Below are positions 10,206 through 21,588 of a stretch of 64,000 bases of DNA, piece after piece. The translations under genes were made by a program, and so were the position numbers. The stretch spans positions 1,170,667 to 1,234,666 of the forward strand of contig KE546970.1 of the NCBI GenBank assembly GCA_000442125.1, written 5' to 3'. The stretch's first letter is position 1; each line of letters begins with the position of its first letter. Under the pieces are notes generated by a model. That model was not told the DNA's origin. It did not search any database and saw only the letters and a list, made by a program, of their open reading frames with translations. Source of the DNA: Opeltia flavorubescens (taxonomy: Eukaryota > Ascomycota > Lecanoromycetes > Teloschistales > Teloschistaceae).

Positions 10206-13180
10206 TCATGCTGTTTCCTCACTGACCTCAGGGATCGAGTCATCGACCTTCTGGACGCTTTGCCCTTTCGCCGCATCGTCCACATCCAATGGTGTGTCCC
10301 CTTCTTCCAACTCATGCTTCGGTCTTATAATTTCCACACAAAGTCCTTTATCCTTGCTGTACACCTTCAATCCTACAACGCAGACCGCGTTCCACGGATC
10401 ATCTTCGAACTCGACATTGGCTGCATCCGGTTCATTATCTGCAATGGGAGCCGCGTTAGAAGCTTCGTCTGAGAGAGGAGGGAGGTCCAGCTCGGTGACG
10501 ATTGATGATTGGAATGATGCGTCCGAGGCATATTCCCAATCGTCATCGTCAGTCTCATCACGATCACCATCGTCACCACCATCATCATCGTCCGCTGGTG
10601 CGTCTTCGTCGACTTCGTTGACTTGGGCTGCTGATTCTGTAGGAGCGTCGGCGTCCGTGCCTTCAGCACCATCTTTGCTCTTTTCTCCTTTACCTGTTGC
10701 GCTTGACTCTTCCTCATCTTCCCAAGCAGCCTCATCGTCTTCACCAGGCGCGGTTTCCGGGGGATCTGGAGGTGGAGTGATAGGCTTCGTTTCTGAGATA
10801 TCAATATTCTCAGGTTCGCTTCCGGCTTGCGGCGCTTGATCATCACTCAATTTTGCATCAGGATTCATAGTTTCGGAGTCTTTCGTGGAGATCTTAGTCT
10901 CTTCCTTGGCAGGCTCTGGCTGAGCAGCTTTCGCAGCCTCGTCTTTCTTCTTGAAATATTCTTCTTTCCTCTTTGCCTGACGTTTCCTCCTGGCTAAGCG
11001 CTTTTTGCCCGTTTCCCAGTTCTTCAACATTTCCGCCCGAAGTTCTACCCGACGTTTCTGATGTGCTTCCGCCTTCTTCCTTTGCTCTCGAGCTTCATGC
11101 GCCGTCTTCTCTCTTTCGGTCTCTCTGATCTCTCCTTTCGCATGTGCGAGGTCGTAGGACAAGCCCACCTGAATTAGTTTCTCTGGTCGTTCCATGCAGC
11201 TGTTACGGATAACCTGATCGGGTGTCAAATCGCCTGTCCATCGTTTGGCAGTAATCCTCATCAGCACAGAGTAGGTGCCCGGTTCCAATTCAATGTCGGT
11301 AGAGACACTACGGCTCATGGAGTAGTTGCTGTGACTTCGGACCACACAGCTGTCATCACCGTCCTTTTCGAGTCGGAATTGCAGCTGGAAAGTGTATTGT
11401 CCTTCCAGTCCCTTGAAATATCGAGAATCGAGCTGCGACAGTACCACAACCACAGGACCTGGTTGGGTAACAGTAATGCTGTACATGGTGTCGTTGTAAT
11501 CTGCTGACCAAGGAACATTGACGGTTGTCCATTGTTGTGTAATCTGCCACTCAGGACCAAAGAGACGTGTCCGGTCCAAGCTCTGATATTTGCGTAGGAA
11601 ATCCTTATATGAGATCCAGAACATTCCATCGTCGCCAAATCTATGATTCAACAGCTGCATCCATTCCGGTGTCCACTGCTCGGAACCGTCACTCCATGGT
11701 CCTTGCCATTCTGTATCTCCCCAAGGGTTGCGAATACGTAGGAGCCGTTCCCCCTTCACTTCCTTGGCATCTTGCACGGAATATGCTAAATTGTTGATTC
11801 AGCATTGCTCTTGTTAGATACAAACCAATTTCATTAGCTTACCGTGCATTCGAATTACACCTTTGCGCGCACCCGGTTGCTCGGCACTGAGTGAACCCTG
11901 CCATTTATCAAACCGGCCAGTCGCACAACCGAACAGGAACTCGTCGTTAACTTTCATAATCTCGTCTGTCCAGAATTTGTCCGTATCAAGGATGTCGGTG
12001 GTGAGTAGCTCGGTAGTAACTCCCCCAGTCAGATCTTCAATCGCCTCGCTGATGTTCATTAGCATTATTTTCCATTGTAGTCGAGGTAAGGAGAATGTTC
12101 ATTGGCCGTGAGGAAAGAAGGTAGAATGGAATGATCCTTGAAGGGGCAAAATGGTCGATCACTCACCCGGTGAAACCACCATCAATGGAACTGTAGTCGC
12201 CATGCGCTTTGGCAAATGCCTTTTCCAAGAGCGGTAGCCATGTTTCATTCTCGTCGCTGCATTGCGCAAAGCAAAGCGCTCGTGAGCCCGTTTGATTTNC
12301 CTTGCGATATTCTTCTTCGGGATCAAGCCTACGAACTTCTTCCCAAGTTCTCTTTGAATCCGTTGTTTCATACCAGTCCGATGCAATGAGGTACAACTTG
12401 TCATCGATCATAGTCTGGATCCATTCGCCGTCTCTGTGGAAGACGAATCCATACACACCGACTTTCTCATCGCGATGCACACATACCTTATCGACTAAGT
12501 TCTTCTTGTTACTGATCGCGCATAGAGCAGAGAGAAACCAGCAGTCGCCGTTGAAGCCCTGCCGAACATCGTTGGCGGTGGCACCTTCTTTAAAGAAAAC
12601 CGGGTCATCGAATATATCCTTGACACTTTTAGCATCGAGCATCCCAATTATTGATCCAGCTATTTGAGGATGTGAGGTGTTTGAAGACGTACCGGAACAC
12701 GCTTGACAGATTTTGGGCTCAAGTTGTTCGGTATCCCCGTCAATGAATCCAAGCAGTCTCTTCTGTTCCGTTTCAAATCGAATTCGATATCAAAATGTGG
12801 ATCTCGATATTTCAAGTTGACCCTTCGACATTCCTTGGAGATGCTATCCACAGCTGCCCTGCAGTCGGCCACGGCTTGCTCGTAAGACTTTCCAGTAGCC
12901 TGTCCATGTACGAGTCCGGCCTTGGATTGAGCAGCTTTGGTTTTGGCGTATACGTTCGCTGGAAGGATGCTATAGACCTTGCCTAGGCAATCGTTAGCCT
13001 AATCACGAACGCTGCGCATTCTTGTTTCGTCCTACCTGGAAATTTCGTATTGAACTTATCCCAAAATTCGTCGACATTCAGCTGCGGCACTCGCTTCTTA
13101 ACCTTCCTGTTTGCAGGTGCACCAGTAGAAGTTGAATCTGCAGCGCCTCCTGCTTCACTTGGCGGGCACTCGTATTCCAT
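10206..13180 (-). CDS. Calpain-family cysteine protease
   Basis: Predicted Ca2+-regulated intracellular papain-like protease (CysPc domain). Five exons: 13180..13036, 12982..12693, 12618..12167, 12048..11843, 11785..10206; introns of 53, 74, 118 and 57 nt, all GT-AG and in phase. Protein 890 residues. The triad is intact: Cys171 in GFNGDCWFLSAL, His364 at the exon 4/5 join (RMHAYSVQDA) and Asn384 in RIRNPWGD. A beta-sandwich (C2-like) region follows. The C-terminal third is very rich in Asp and Glu, preceded by a Lys/Arg/Glu-rich helix. The frame also runs to 13219, but from a TTG, so the ATG at 13180 is chosen. One N (12299) makes a residue in exon 3 ambiguous without breaking the frame. It lacks the usual PalB/Rim13 look. 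Confidence 0.9.
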
Positions 13181-14271
13181 GTTCGAAGAACGAGATCTGA
13201 GGTATTCGTCGCAATTCAAGCAATACTAAGCTGTTGTAACTGCATGATGTGTCGAGAATTTGGCGGTCAGGCCACTGGGTTTTCAGATGATGCCAGGATC
13301 AAACAAAAGAGACGCGCAGCAGTAAGCTTCTTATAATCTCGAGCTCGAGGCCTTGTAGCCTTAGGGGCCTGCATGGCGCTGGCTGTCATTCTAACGTTTC
13401 GAGCATCGCTAGCTGCCGAGGCTGGAAGTCCATGGCGAGCATGGTCCATGCATCCAGTACTGCTAGCCGCGGTGAATCCTCAGGATTTGATTCGAGTATG
13501 GTATGGGGGCCAGAGCATGTGGTTGGATAGACGGCAAGGTGGCATACTGCAACTCCCGGGGTGGTCTGACCTAATTCAGCCTCTGGAGGGACAAGCTTCA
13601 AGGCTGAGCTTGCTTTCGGACCCCACGGGAAATTGGTTGCCGCTGCGATCCAGGACATCGTTAATGCGATGATTAGTAGCCAACGTCCCGGAGTGACAGT
13701 TGTATCTTTCGTTAGGTTGAATACTAGACCCACTCGACTGTTCCGCGTCAGGCGTGCCATTCGGAGCGGGGTTGGATAGGCGATTGGACATCTTCAGCCA
13801 AGAGTCATCACCGATCTGGCGGGCTTCAAATTGACGGTCGAATATCTGGTCCATACGGTTTTGCAGTGGCAAACATAGTCTTTTAAAACAAATTCAAAAG
13901 AATCAACGTCCGATGCTAACGCGATTCCCTGTTACAAGAAAGACTGATCGTGTTTCTACTTACTGACCCTCAAACCAAGCCTTGTCTCCACCATTTCCAT
14001 AAAAACATTTCCATGCTACCTCAATAAACATTTCCATGCTACCTCAATAAACATTTCCATGCTACCTCAATAAACATAGCTGGGATCACTCCAACTGAGC
14101 AGTTGCATCATGCTTCCTATCATACAGCCCGAACTCCTTCCAGCTTATGTATATTCACGTAAACATGATACCATAGACCTAATCTTGTGTCCAATTCCCT
14201 GCATAAGCCCCCCTGATCTCGTTCCAAAACTTGACCTTCATAGAGCACCGAAGGAAAATCCCATAACGATG
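13181..14271. other. Intergenic, unresolved short frames and a tandem repeat
   Basis: About 1.1 kb between calpain and CDC2. Minus-strand frames at 13576-13872 and 13386-13760 include a hydrophobic stretch (RWLLIIALTMSWIAAAT), but no intron of credible length joins them. A short gene is possible but not demonstrated. The 23-bp repeat at 14005-14076 is listed separately. Confidence 0.4.
14005..14076. repeat. 23-bp tandem repeat, about 3.1 copies
   Basis: The unit begins ACATTTCCATGCTACC and ends TCAATAA. Copies start at 14005, 14028 and 14051 and are identical, with a partial fourth copy (ACAT). It lies about 200 bp beyond the CDC2 stop, in non-coding DNA. Confidence 0.95.
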
Positions 14272-15370
14272 TTAGTGATAACCATTGATCCTCCCCCGCC
14301 CAGAATGGGCATGTGTTCCAGCGTCGAAGTAGGGATGATTACATGCCTGCTTGGCTGATATGCGTCCAGCAGGATCATATACAAGCATCGCATCAAGCAA
14401 ATCAAGCCCATTATCATCCAAGCCAGACACGAGAGGTCTTGAAAGATCTCTGGTCCATTTGGGGAAAGATGGCTTGAAGTCTGGGAAGGATGTGACCCCG
14501 GGCCAATCTTGGTCATTCGGTGTTCCAAGGAGTCTGCGTACCACATGAGCGAAACCTGAAGATTTTATATGGGGCTAGTATCTGCTCACCTGAAGATTTT
14601 AAAAATCTCATCAATCTCCGAATCGCCAGGGAAAAGTGGCTTTCGGGTGCACATCTCTGCAAAGATGACCCCAACTGACCACATATCGACCCCCGTCGAA
14701 TATTGGCGACCACCCAACAGGATCTCTGGCGCACGATACCATAGAGTGACCACTTCGTGCGTGTATGTGCGAAGCGGGACACCGAATGCCCGCGCCAGTC
14801 CGAAATCTGCCAATTTTAAATTTCCATCCCGGTCAATCAACAAGTTCTGAGGTTTTAAATCCCGGTGCAGCACCCTATGGCTGTGGCAGTATCTCACGCC
14901 CTCGACGAGCTGACTCATGAACTTCTTGACCATGTTCTCGCCGAGCCCCAGCCTTCCGAGATCCGGGCCCGATCCCTCTGGAAATGGTTTGCCTCTGCCG
15001 CCATCGCTGACCGGTAAAGCCTCCATGTACTTCTTCAGATCCATATCTAGAAACTCGAATACTAGATAGAGCTTGTGACCGTCGGCATGGACAATGTTGA
15101 GTAAGCGAACGATGTTTGGATCATTCATCTCCTTTAAGAGGGATATTTCTCGGATTGCAGTGCTTGGGACTCCTTCGTCCTCGGCTTCAAGCCGGATCTT
15201 CTTGAGTGCTACTATTCTCGAGGGATGGGTGAGATCGCGGGCTTTGTAGACGACGCCATAAGTGCCTTAATATTCAAGTCAGCAGGATGGCGGCAGAAGC
15301 GAGATGAGTGAGGTCGTCAAAGCATTTGTTTACCTTCTCCAATCTTCTCTATCTTCTGATAATTCTCCAT
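14272..15370 (-). CDS. cdc2: Cyclin-dependent kinase 1 (Cdc2/NimX)
   Basis: Master cell-cycle Ser/Thr kinase, active with A/B-type cyclins. Three exons: 15370..15334, 15265..14590, 14533..14272; introns 68 and 56 nt. Protein 324 residues. It has the inhibitory Thr14-Tyr15 pair in [11 protein letters not shown] (the first intron splits codon 13), the cyclin-binding helix [10 protein letters not shown], catalytic HRDLKPQN, the DFG loop and the T-loop [14 protein letters not shown]. An insertion after [17 protein letters not shown], about 25 residues long, matches filamentous-fungal Cdc2/NimX rather than yeast Cdc28. It shares a 368-bp divergent promoter with the AlkB-like gene. Confidence 0.96.
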
Positions 15371-15738
15371 TGACCAGGAACTCTAATGACGATAGAGCTG
15401 AAGAACGGTATTATTCGAGAAGTTGATCGCTAGTTGTCACTGTGAGATCGACTGGCTGATGATGTTGGGCTGTGGTCAGTATGGGTCAGTATGGGTCAGT
15501 CAATTGGAAGGCATGTTCAACGGCATTGATTCGGTAAATGGGGAATGATTTAAATGTTGAGCGATGACATGGAGGGGTCTCCGGAAGGCAATTGATGTGA
15601 TGATTCTCCTCTTACCCGGCGAGGCCGTAAGAGAAGTTGGAATGTCAACTAAGCTTGTAAACACGCGAAACACCAGGTCACGTGTTTCTCTCGTCCTGAC
15701 CCAGTACCAAGTACATCAGCTGTTTAGTTCATCAAGTA
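15371..15738. promoter_or_regulatory. Bidirectional promoter with 10-bp direct repeats
   Basis: 368 bp between the ATGs of cdc2 and the AlkB-like gene. It holds three direct copies of GGTCAGT spaced 10 bp apart (about 15474-15500, unit ATGGGTCAGT). No known factor site is recognised with confidence. Confidence 0.5.
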
Positions 15739-16845
15739 ATGTCAACAGAAGTAAGAAATACATCAACCATTGGAGACTTCAGTCCTACCACTAAACCTCC
15801 AATTTCGCTCGTAGCTATCCACAAGCTCTATCAGAAAGTCTCACCGCATGCGCTGGCTAATGATGCCAATGTTATTGATTTCCACAGGATATCAGAACAC
15901 GCACAGAATGCCAGACTCGTGCTGATCCGAGAATTGGGCAGCGGTCACCTAGCAGAGGCATTTGCCTCATTTGAGGATCCGAACTCGAAGATCGGTGGTC
16001 CAGAGATTATCAACATCAAAATCTACGAGCATCCAGACCTGCCAGGCCTACAATTTCTGCCTTTTCTTCTTCCCAAACGTACACAGGAAACCTTCGCCTC
16101 GCGCTTGTTGCATAGGGATCTATCAACGCCCACCCATAAGACGAATGTGCATTTCCATCACGCTATCCCATATCACGATTTACTTTCTGCAAGCGATGGG
16201 AGTAGCTCGCATGGTTCTCCAAGGTCTTCATTTTTCCACTCTCGTCCTGACTGTCCGTTGACTTTTCCTCCTATCGATCCTGATGTCCATAAGCCTTTGA
16301 CGTTGTATCAGTTTCTTAATCGTAAGCTTCGATGGATGACACTTGGTGGCCAATATGACTGGACTAAGAAGGCATATCCTGAAGGAGACTATCCAGATTT
16401 TCCAGCAGATATTGCTAAGCTGATACGCAGTCTCTTCCCTGACATACGCCCTGAAGCAGCAATTGTGAATTTCTATTCTCCAGGTGACACCCTGAGCGTC
16501 CACCGAGACGTGAGCGAAACTTCTGACGCTGGACTTGTCAGTATCAGCCTCGGTTGCGACGGACTTTTTATTGCTGGGCTAGAAGACCAATCTACAGGCC
16601 AAATCAAGCACATCGTTGTTCGGCTCAGATCCGGCGACGCCGTGCTTATGAGTGGTTCCTCCAGATTTGCTTGGCATAGTGTACCACAAGTTATAGCGAA
16701 TACATGTCCGCCATGGCTGAGCGATTGGCCTGCAAGCACCATTCATCTCGCGGAGGAGACTACGCCCAGTGATCCTTTTGAAGCCTGGCGTGGTTGGATG
16801 GCCAACAAACGAATCAATGTGAACATAAGGCAGATGCGGGATTGA
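15739..16845 (+). CDS. AlkB homolog 1-like 2-oxoglutarate/Fe(II) dioxygenase
   Basis: Predicted nucleic-acid demethylase of the ALKBH1 group, for which tRNA and DNA substrates have been reported in other eukaryotes. Intronless, 368 residues, ATG at 15739. Iron ligands are visible: His255 and Asp257 in LSVHRDVSE, and His313 in SRFAWHSVPQ. The 2-oxoglutarate-binding arginines lie in the C-terminal RINVNIRQ (Arg358 and Arg364). LYQFLNRKLRWMTLGGQYDW is typical of the nucleotide-recognition lid of ALKBH1 proteins. It is divergent from cdc2. The actual substrate cannot be told from sequence. Confidence 0.88.
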   Translation: MSTEVRNTSTIGDFSPTTKPPISLVAIHKLYQKVSPHALANDANVIDFHRISEHAQNARLVLIRELGSGHLAEAFASFEDPNSKIGGPEIINIKIYEHPDLPGLQFLPFLLPKRTQETFASRLLHRDLSTPTHKTNVHFHHAIPYHDLLSASDGSSSHGSPRSSFFHSRPDCPLTFPPIDPDVHKPLTLYQFLNRKLRWMTLGGQYDWTKKAYPEGDYPDFPADIAKLIRSLFPDIRPEAAIVNFYSPGDTLSVHRDVSETSDAGLVSISLGCDGLFIAGLEDQSTGQIKHIVVRLRSGDAVLMSGSSRFAWHSVPQVIANTCPPWLSDWPASTIHLAEETTPSDPFEAWRGWMANKRINVNIRQMRD

Positions 16846-17305
16846 AAGCTTATTGACTCATTTCATTGGTCTGATTGTATCTGCCGAATTTGCGCAGCTC
16901 TGCAGCCCCTTGCTGCGATTTTACTTACAATCAATTTCATATTGCTCTGTTTTGTAGCCTTTCTTAGTGTTCGTAAATCTCATCAAGATTGGCCTGACAT
17001 GGCACTCGGTGATTTGGACTTCCTTTCGCTGCTATCACTTCTTTCATACTCAGGTTTTCGCGGCTCTCACCGATCCGAGCGTTTGCTGCACTGCGTAATG
17101 TCTCTTTCAGTATCACTCTTCATTTGCAGACCAACAACGGAAAAGGAAGGCGCAAAATAGGTTGATAAGGCGCGCCCCGCATAGCTCCAGGTACTAGGCC
17201 TATGCGCGTCATCGCTTTCCCGATCTATAAGTGTCACCATGGCGCGATATTGTTTGTACCTTCATTCCTCCGACGATACTCTGTGCACCTTCTACTACGT
17301 TTACC
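16846..17305. other. Intergenic, amidase promoter
   Basis: 460 bp between tandem + genes. A 72-codon frame at 16942-17160 has no domain. Nothing else is recognised. Confidence 0.45.
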
Positions 17306-19220
17306 ATGGCTGCCAACACGCAAGACTGGCAGACGCTTGGTAAAGCCAAGCTAGAGTCTATCAACGAGTCCATTCCCAAGGTTTGGCGTGTGGAATCGCT
17401 TCCAAATAACGAACAGCAGCCAGATGTCACTGGCGATTTTATTCGCCAGTATTTGTCGAAAGGCGAGATCGAGATTACCGAGGCCTCAGCTACCGCAATT
17501 GTCGAAAGGTCTTCAAGCGGGAAATGGACTGCTGAGGCGGTGGTGAAAGCCTTCTGCCATCGAGCAAGCCTTGCGCATCAATTGGTAACAGACGCATTGT
17601 CGATAGTTAGCCGTTTGGGACTAGCTGACAGATTTATTGAAGACCAATTGTCTGCACGAAACCTTTTTCGATGCTGCCATCCAGGAAGCTAAACGTTTGG
17701 ACGAACACCGTACAAATCATGATCAACCCATCGGTCCGTTGCATGGCTTACCCGTTAGCCTAAAAGATCAGTTTCATGTGAAAGGCTCCGAAACGACCAT
17801 GGGATATATTGGCTGGATTGGAACGTTCGAGGGCAAGAAAGGCACAGGTAAAGAGAAGGTCTTTGAGAGTGAGCTGGTTAAAGAGCTTCGAAATCTGGGG
17901 GCAATCCCTTATTGTAAGACCAGTGTGCCTCATACTCTTATGAGCGGTGAGACCATCAACAACATCATTGGATACACCTGGAATCCGAAGAATCGACATC
18001 TCAGTTCGGGTGGAAGTTCTGGCGGCGAAGGCGCCCTTATTGGTCTCCGAGGTTCACCTGTTGGCTTTGGTACTGACATCGGTGGGAGTATACGCATTCC
18101 AGCCGGTTTCAACGGTCTGTACGGCCTCCGTCCTTCCAGTGGTCGTTTGCCTTATGAAGGCATGGCAAATTCAATGGATGGACAGAACTCAATATTGTCT
18201 GTAGTTGGACCTTTAGCAGACTCTGTAGCAACATTACAACTGGTGGTCAAGTCACTCCTGTCCCAGACCCCCTGGCTTCATGATCCACTTGTTCACGAGA
18301 TACCTTGGCGAGAAGACCAGTCGAAACTCCCTCAAGATCCTCCATTATCTTTTGGTGTTTTCCATCACGATGGCGTGGTATCACTTCATCCTCCAGTCCG
18401 AAGAGCAATTGAAACCGTCGTAAAAAGCCTAGAGAAGCATGGCCACAAGGTTATCGATTGGAAACCGCCGTCTCACAAACGTGGAGCCGACATCATCATG
18501 GCCGCTTGGACGTACGACAACGGTGCTGACGTCCGGTCCGCTTTCGAGCTCTCTGGCGAGCCCATGTCTCAGCAGGTTGCGAACACTTATGGCGGAGACC
18601 TCTCTAGCAAACCTCCTAGAGACGCGACCCACATTGCAGCGAATAATATCACCAAGCGTGAATATCAGAAGGAGTATATGGAATACTGGAATTCAACCGC
18701 GGAGTTGACCGGGACAGGCAAGGCAGTCGATGTCGTAATTGCACCTGTATGTTACTCATCCACATGTGCCTACCTTTACCCCTTTATCTTAAACGTTATC
18801 AACGATGGCGTGGCTAATCTTGCCCTCGCCTTCTAGCTCGCTCCCTTCAGCGCCGCTCGTCCCGGGACATACTCCTACTACGCCTACTCCTCCATCGTCA
18901 ACGTACTCGACTACACCGCGTGCACCCTCCCCGTGACGACCGCTGATAAAAACATCGATGTCCTTGAGCCGTCCTTTAAGCCCATGAGCAAAATTGACGA
19001 GACAATCATGGCAAGCTGTGAGTAATCAATCTCACTCCAACCCTTCTATTTGAGTCGAGTCTCATGAATTGGTCCGGTACTAGAGTACTGACTTGCGTAT
19101 CCAGATGATCCGGAAATCTATGACGGCTCACATGTTAGTGTACAGCTAATTGGGAGGAGATTGCAGGAGGAGAAGGTGCTGGCTGTTACCGAGTATGTCG
19201 CTGGAGTTTTGAAAGGATGA
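17306..19220 (+). CDS. Amidase signature enzyme (fatty-acid-amide-hydrolase-like)
   Basis: Hydrolyses C-N amide bonds with a Ser-cisSer-Lys triad. Four exons: 17306..17584, 17643..18746, 18837..19017, 19105..19220; introns 58, 90 and 87 nt. Protein 559 residues. The triad is Lys134 in GLPVSLKDQF, Ser218 in SSGGSSGGEGAL and Ser242 in GTDIGGSIRIP. The last two exons add IAPLAPFSAARPGTYSYY and a C-terminus ending VLAVTEYVAGVLKG, typical of fungal general amidases. Without the third intron the frame would stop at 18836, losing the conserved end. The substrate is unknown; acetamide or fatty amide hydrolysis are candidates by family. Confidence 0.92.
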
Positions 19221-19638
19221 GAGAGGTTCATGATGTCTACAAAACTTGGCCGATGGATCTGCATGGAAGAGCGATGTCGGTCAAATCAAGATACCTTCTT
19301 TGGTCGTAGGACCGAAGGACTCGACGCAATTCGAGCGACAGTAGGTCAAGGAATCGATACAACGCATTCAGCTTTGTTGATTGATTACCTATGACATGAT
19401 TCCCCACATTGCTTCTCATCAATCATGCATGCCAACCAGTAATACTCCCATAGCCCCTAGCAAATGCCTTACACCAATCTTGTAATGCTCCCCCAAATCG
19501 TCCCATTTGCGCCCCAGACCAAAGTAGACTTCAAAAAGCTTTTTCAAACTCCATGGAAATGACCCTACAATGCACGTATGCAAGTATATACACCATAACT
19601 CCTAATGCCAGAGACGAATTCTGCCGCCATAGGGTCCT
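19221..19638. other. Intergenic, convergent 3' ends
   Basis: 418 bp between the amidase stop and the stop of the four-helix membrane protein. No supported gene. Confidence 0.45.
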
Positions 19639-20548
19639 CTATGAGTACTTTGTCGCCCCCGGCATCACCACGTTGTCCCAACCCGGTGGTGGGGAATAAG
19701 CTGGAGGTGCTTGTGCCGCATGTTCCTCGGGACTACGATGGTATTGCAATTGGATATTACGGGTGGCGAGTTGAGAGCGGCGAGCGGCGCGACGATGCTT
19801 ATGTGTTGCGATACAACCGAGTACGAAGAGTGTGAAGGATAATATACTACATGGCAGTAAAATCATGTCAGCAAACCGGGGTATCCCTCTTCGCAAGATC
19901 TTAGGGTTCTCCTTCGCTCTTCTCCGACAGCTAGGAGGAAGATGAAAGGAAAATGGAGAAGAGTGAGATTGAAACGTACATCAATAACCCAAGAAACACA
20001 TTCGCCGCGATCTCAATCTTCCCAGCGGTATAGATGACCGGATTGCAAGCTTTGGACCAATAATTCCATTGGTTGCAGGGGATGTATTGGTGGAACTTCA
20101 CGAGTACAGGTTGCCACCACCAGAACCAGCCCCAGCCGACGGAGAAGACGATGGACGGGATACCGAGAGCCCAGACAAAGAGGTAGACCCCAACGTCCCA
20201 GCCTGGATGGATGGGTTTGTGGGCGTGCCGGAAGACGAGGAGGCCGAGGGCGAGTGGGTTGTAGATGAGAGATATGAGGACCTGTGATGGAATTGTAAGC
20301 TACAAATCCAAGCAATGGGGGATGCAACGGAAAGACTAGCTCCTTACAGGAAACAAGGGCATCCAGTCAGACCAATCGCCGTGGGGTGAGGAAAAGTATT
20401 TGTTCGTGAGCGCAGTGGCATCGGCGAAGAGGATGAGGGCGAGGAAAGCGAGGAAGGCGCAGATGGCCTGGAGGATAGCTTTGATATACCACCTTGGATT
20501 CTCCTGCTGAAGCCGGCGCCGTGTGGCAGCGGGGAAGAAAGATGGCAT
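19639..20548 (-). CDS. Four-transmembrane protein with PPxY tail
   Basis: Three exons: 20548..20348, 20281..19980, 19846..19639; introns 66 and 133 nt; 236 residues. It starts MPSFFPAATRRRLQQ, then four hydrophobic segments (near ILQAICAFLAFLALILF, VLISLIYNPLALGLLVF, a Trp-rich segment containing FWWW, and FLGLLIILSFTLFVLGCI), giving a MARVEL-like layout. The cytosolic C-terminal tail is basic and contains APPAYSPPP, a PPxY motif that can bind WW domains of Rsp5/NEDD4-type ubiquitin ligases. The last intron is the least certain join. The function is unknown; membrane organisation or trafficking is a guess. Confidence 0.72.
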
Positions 20549-21588
20549 AGCGAGGTGGCACAGGATGCCCTGTGAATATGGTTGAAGGAGAGGTCGAGTA
20601 TGAATCGCTGGGGTACCTAGAGAAAGGAACGAGGAGAGCTTTTGCACTGCGACAAAGAAGAAATAGTAGAAGACAGGGATCGATTGCGAAAGGGCAGTGA
20701 GTCGAAGCTCTCGTTATCGATGCATCACTGCCAGAGAGGTGGGGAAAAGCACCGGATCAGTCCGAAAACAGCTATTAGTGATGGTGAAGTGGAATCGTGA
20801 CGCAATAGCTCGTAGTAGATATGGCCGTCCCCTCGACCTTCCTCCCCAAAACGACAACAACAGAAGTACAGAAAGAGAATAACGGGAAGGACATTATTTG
20901 CTTCACGGCGGTCGTCAAAACCAAAAGGAGCAGAGGGAAATGCGCCGTTTCAGAAGTCCGATGAAGGTGCAAGACTATTGGCGTACTTAATCGCTGAATT
21001 TCTACTTCTGTTCCTCATTTGCTGACTGTTGGAATTGAACTTCCGCTCCTGTCCTGGAGGCCTCGGGTGAGCTTGACGTCTTAATGCCAATGGGAGCGTT
21101 ATTGGTGCGCTTCCACATGTGACATCGAAGGTTGAAAACGGACACAGATTTGGACAAGGATATACGCCTACGATAAGCGATAGGGAACGAACGCAGTGGT
21201 GTGGACGACTTCTCCGATTGGAATTTCGGCTATTTGCTATTATTAAAGCTTAGGTTGTATCCAGCACGACACTGAAGAATCGTTTCTTCCTCGTGCCTAC
21301 ATATCACGCCTCGGTTCGGTAGGGACTATCACTCAGCACAAGCATGGCTTTACTTGCGCATTTAGGCAGCTTGAGTCGTAACTCAAGTTATGGCATCCTC
21401 ACATTAAAAGGCAGGGAAATAGTGGGCATCTGTAGAAATAAATAACTACCCATTCAATCTATCCAACCGACGCTCTAATAATATTACCCGTATTTCCATA
21501 TACGCACTAACACATGTACGACTCCGCATAATTGACCCCCAGACTTCATACAACAGAAGGAGACCCGAAACAGACAAGGAACTATCAA
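20549..21588. other. Intergenic between membrane protein and PKS 3' end
   Basis: 1040 bp at the left border of the cluster. Short frames have no domains. No transposon remnant or repeat was recognised. Confidence 0.45.

Noticed and set aside
13267-13872. Possible short membrane or secreted gene on the minus strand
   Set aside because: Three overlapping frames with one hydrophobic stretch, but no credible intron (only 24-30 nt candidates) and no known family.
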